From: Halieaceae bacterium
GTDB lineage: Bacteria > Pseudomonadota > Gammaproteobacteria > Pseudomonadales > Halieaceae
DNA length: 6,656 nucleotides
Assembly (NCBI GenBank): GCA_002705465.1
Contig: PAGS01000081.1
Coordinates: 16,663 to 23,318, forward strand
Direction: 5' to 3'
In this document: piece by piece, positions 5,987 through 6,656 of the stretch
Layout: every line of letters starts with the position of its first letter
Position numbering within the stretch: the stretch's first letter is position 1
The notes under the pieces: model-generated
What the model was told of the DNA's origin: nothing
What the model saw: only the letters and a program-made list of their open reading frames with translations
The model's database searches: none
Translations under genes and position numbers: made by a program

Positions 5987-6656
5987 TTAGCGGGGTTGCA
6001 TGCGGATGCCGCCGTCCATGCGGATGCATTCACCATTTATGTAATCATTATCGATTATTGACGTCGCCAGCTGCGCGATTTCCTCAGGCCTGCCCAGACG
6101 CTTGGGATACAGCACTGACTGCGACAGTGATTCGACGAACTCCGGTGTCAGACCATTGAACAAGGGCGTGTTGATCAGGCCCGGAACAATCGTATTGACG
6201 CGGATGCCAAGGGTTGAGAGATCTCGTGCGATAGGCAGTGTCATGCCGACGATGCCCCCCTTACTGGCACTGTAGGCAGCCTGCCCCATCTGACCCTCAT
6301 AGGCAGCCACGGAAGCCGTGTTGATAATGACGCCCCGAGCACCGTCGTCAGTGACAGGATCATGCTTCGCCATGACCTCAGCACACAATCGCAGCACATT
6401 GAAGGTGCCCGTCAGGTTCACTGATATGACTTTATTCCAGACGTCCATCGGGAACGGTCCGTCCCGGCCTAGGGTTTTCGCCGCGTTGCCGATACCCGCA
6501 CAGTTTACGTTGATATGAATGGTGCCAAATGCGCCTACAGCGGCCCCAACACCCGCTTTTGCGGACGCTTCGTCCACCACATTCACATTGGCGAAGACGC
6601 AGTTGTCGGCCCCGAGCTCAGCGACCATCGCCTGCCCCGCATCCTCATTCAGGTCA
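5987..6656 (-). CDS. Short-chain dehydrogenase, 3-hydroxyacyl-CoA dehydrogenase type 2 (HSD10)-like, N terminus cut by right edge
   Basis: The reading frame is open to the right edge, giving 222 visible residues. The missing part should be the first 40 or so residues, holding the Gly-rich NAD-binding turn. The sequence is strikingly like human HSD17B10: NCAGI, VNLTGTFNVLRL, GVIINTASVAAYEGQMGQAAYS, ASKGGIVGMTLPIARDL, and the C-terminal NGECIRMDGGIRMQPR. The catalytic Asn-Ser-Tyr-Lys are at visible residues 80, 115, 128 and 132, matching Ser155/Tyr168/Lys172 of HSD10 with a constant offset of 40. The expected reaction is NAD-dependent oxidation of short or branched 3-hydroxyacyl-CoA to 3-ketoacyl-CoA, as in isoleucine or fatty-acid breakdown. 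The enoyl-CoA hydratase 14 bases downstream would supply its substrate. An internal Met at 6628 is not the start, since the NAD-binding fold would be missing. Confidence 0.92.
   Translation of the reverse strand, partial: DLNEDAGQAMVAELGADNCVFANVNVVDEASAKAGVGAAVGAFGTIHINVNCAGIGNAAKTLGRDGPFPMDVWNKVISVNLTGTFNVLRLCAEVMAKHDPVTDDGARGVIINTASVAAYEGQMGQAAYSASKGGIVGMTLPIARDLSTLGIRVNTIVPGLINTPLFNGLTPEFVESLSQSVLYPKRLGRPEEIAQLATSIIDNDYINGECIRMDGGIRMQPR

Noticed and set aside
5973..6029. Longer start for the enoyl-CoA hydratase
   Set aside because: The extension overlaps the dehydrogenase end and is His/Arg-rich. The ATG at 5972 has an ideal AAGGAG.
1..6656. Mobile element, CRISPR array, tRNA/rRNA gene or defence system
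   Set aside because: No transposase or integrase motifs, regularly spaced repeats, or tRNA-like sequence were seen. The small HNH gene alone does not make a defence locus.

Overview
The window reads as ordinary chromosomal sequence from a free-living, moderately GC-rich bacterium. The gene set and protein styles suggest a marine-type gammaproteobacterium, possibly the OM60/NOR5 (Halieaceae) group: a secreted Cys-type glutathione peroxidase, a lipoprotein type-B carboxylesterase, an AI-2E/PerM membrane protein, a crotonase and an HSD10-like dehydrogenase. That placement is inference from protein style; the window holds no rRNA or other phylogenetic marker.

Left part, plus strand (1-1399): the C-terminal end of an alpha/beta hydrolase enters from the left edge. 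A roughly 155-base spacer follows, carrying a small perfect hairpin and a much larger nested one. Then comes an exported glutathione-peroxidase-family protein (564-1109), followed 17 bases later by a small HNH-type zinc protein with a TTG start (1127-1399), probably on the same transcript.

Right part, minus strand (6656 back to 1450): five genes are read leftward. An HSD10-like short-chain dehydrogenase is cut by the right edge. It is followed after 14 bases by an enoyl-CoA hydratase with a strong ribosome binding site. These two would catalyse consecutive beta-oxidation steps (hydration of enoyl-CoA, then oxidation of 3-hydroxyacyl-CoA) and are almost certainly co-transcribed. After a 99-base gap comes an AI-2E/PerM-family membrane protein. 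After a 93-base, palindrome-rich gap comes a lipoprotein carboxylesterase, then after 20 bases a divergent uridine kinase. The kinase and the HNH gene converge, with 50 bases between their stop codons and no obvious intrinsic terminator.

No mobile element, CRISPR array, tRNA or rRNA gene, or phage module was seen. I found no convincing new multi-gene system. The points most worth a second look are non-coding: the 44-base nested hairpin in the peroxidase leader and the cluster of three inverted repeats ahead of the carboxylesterase.
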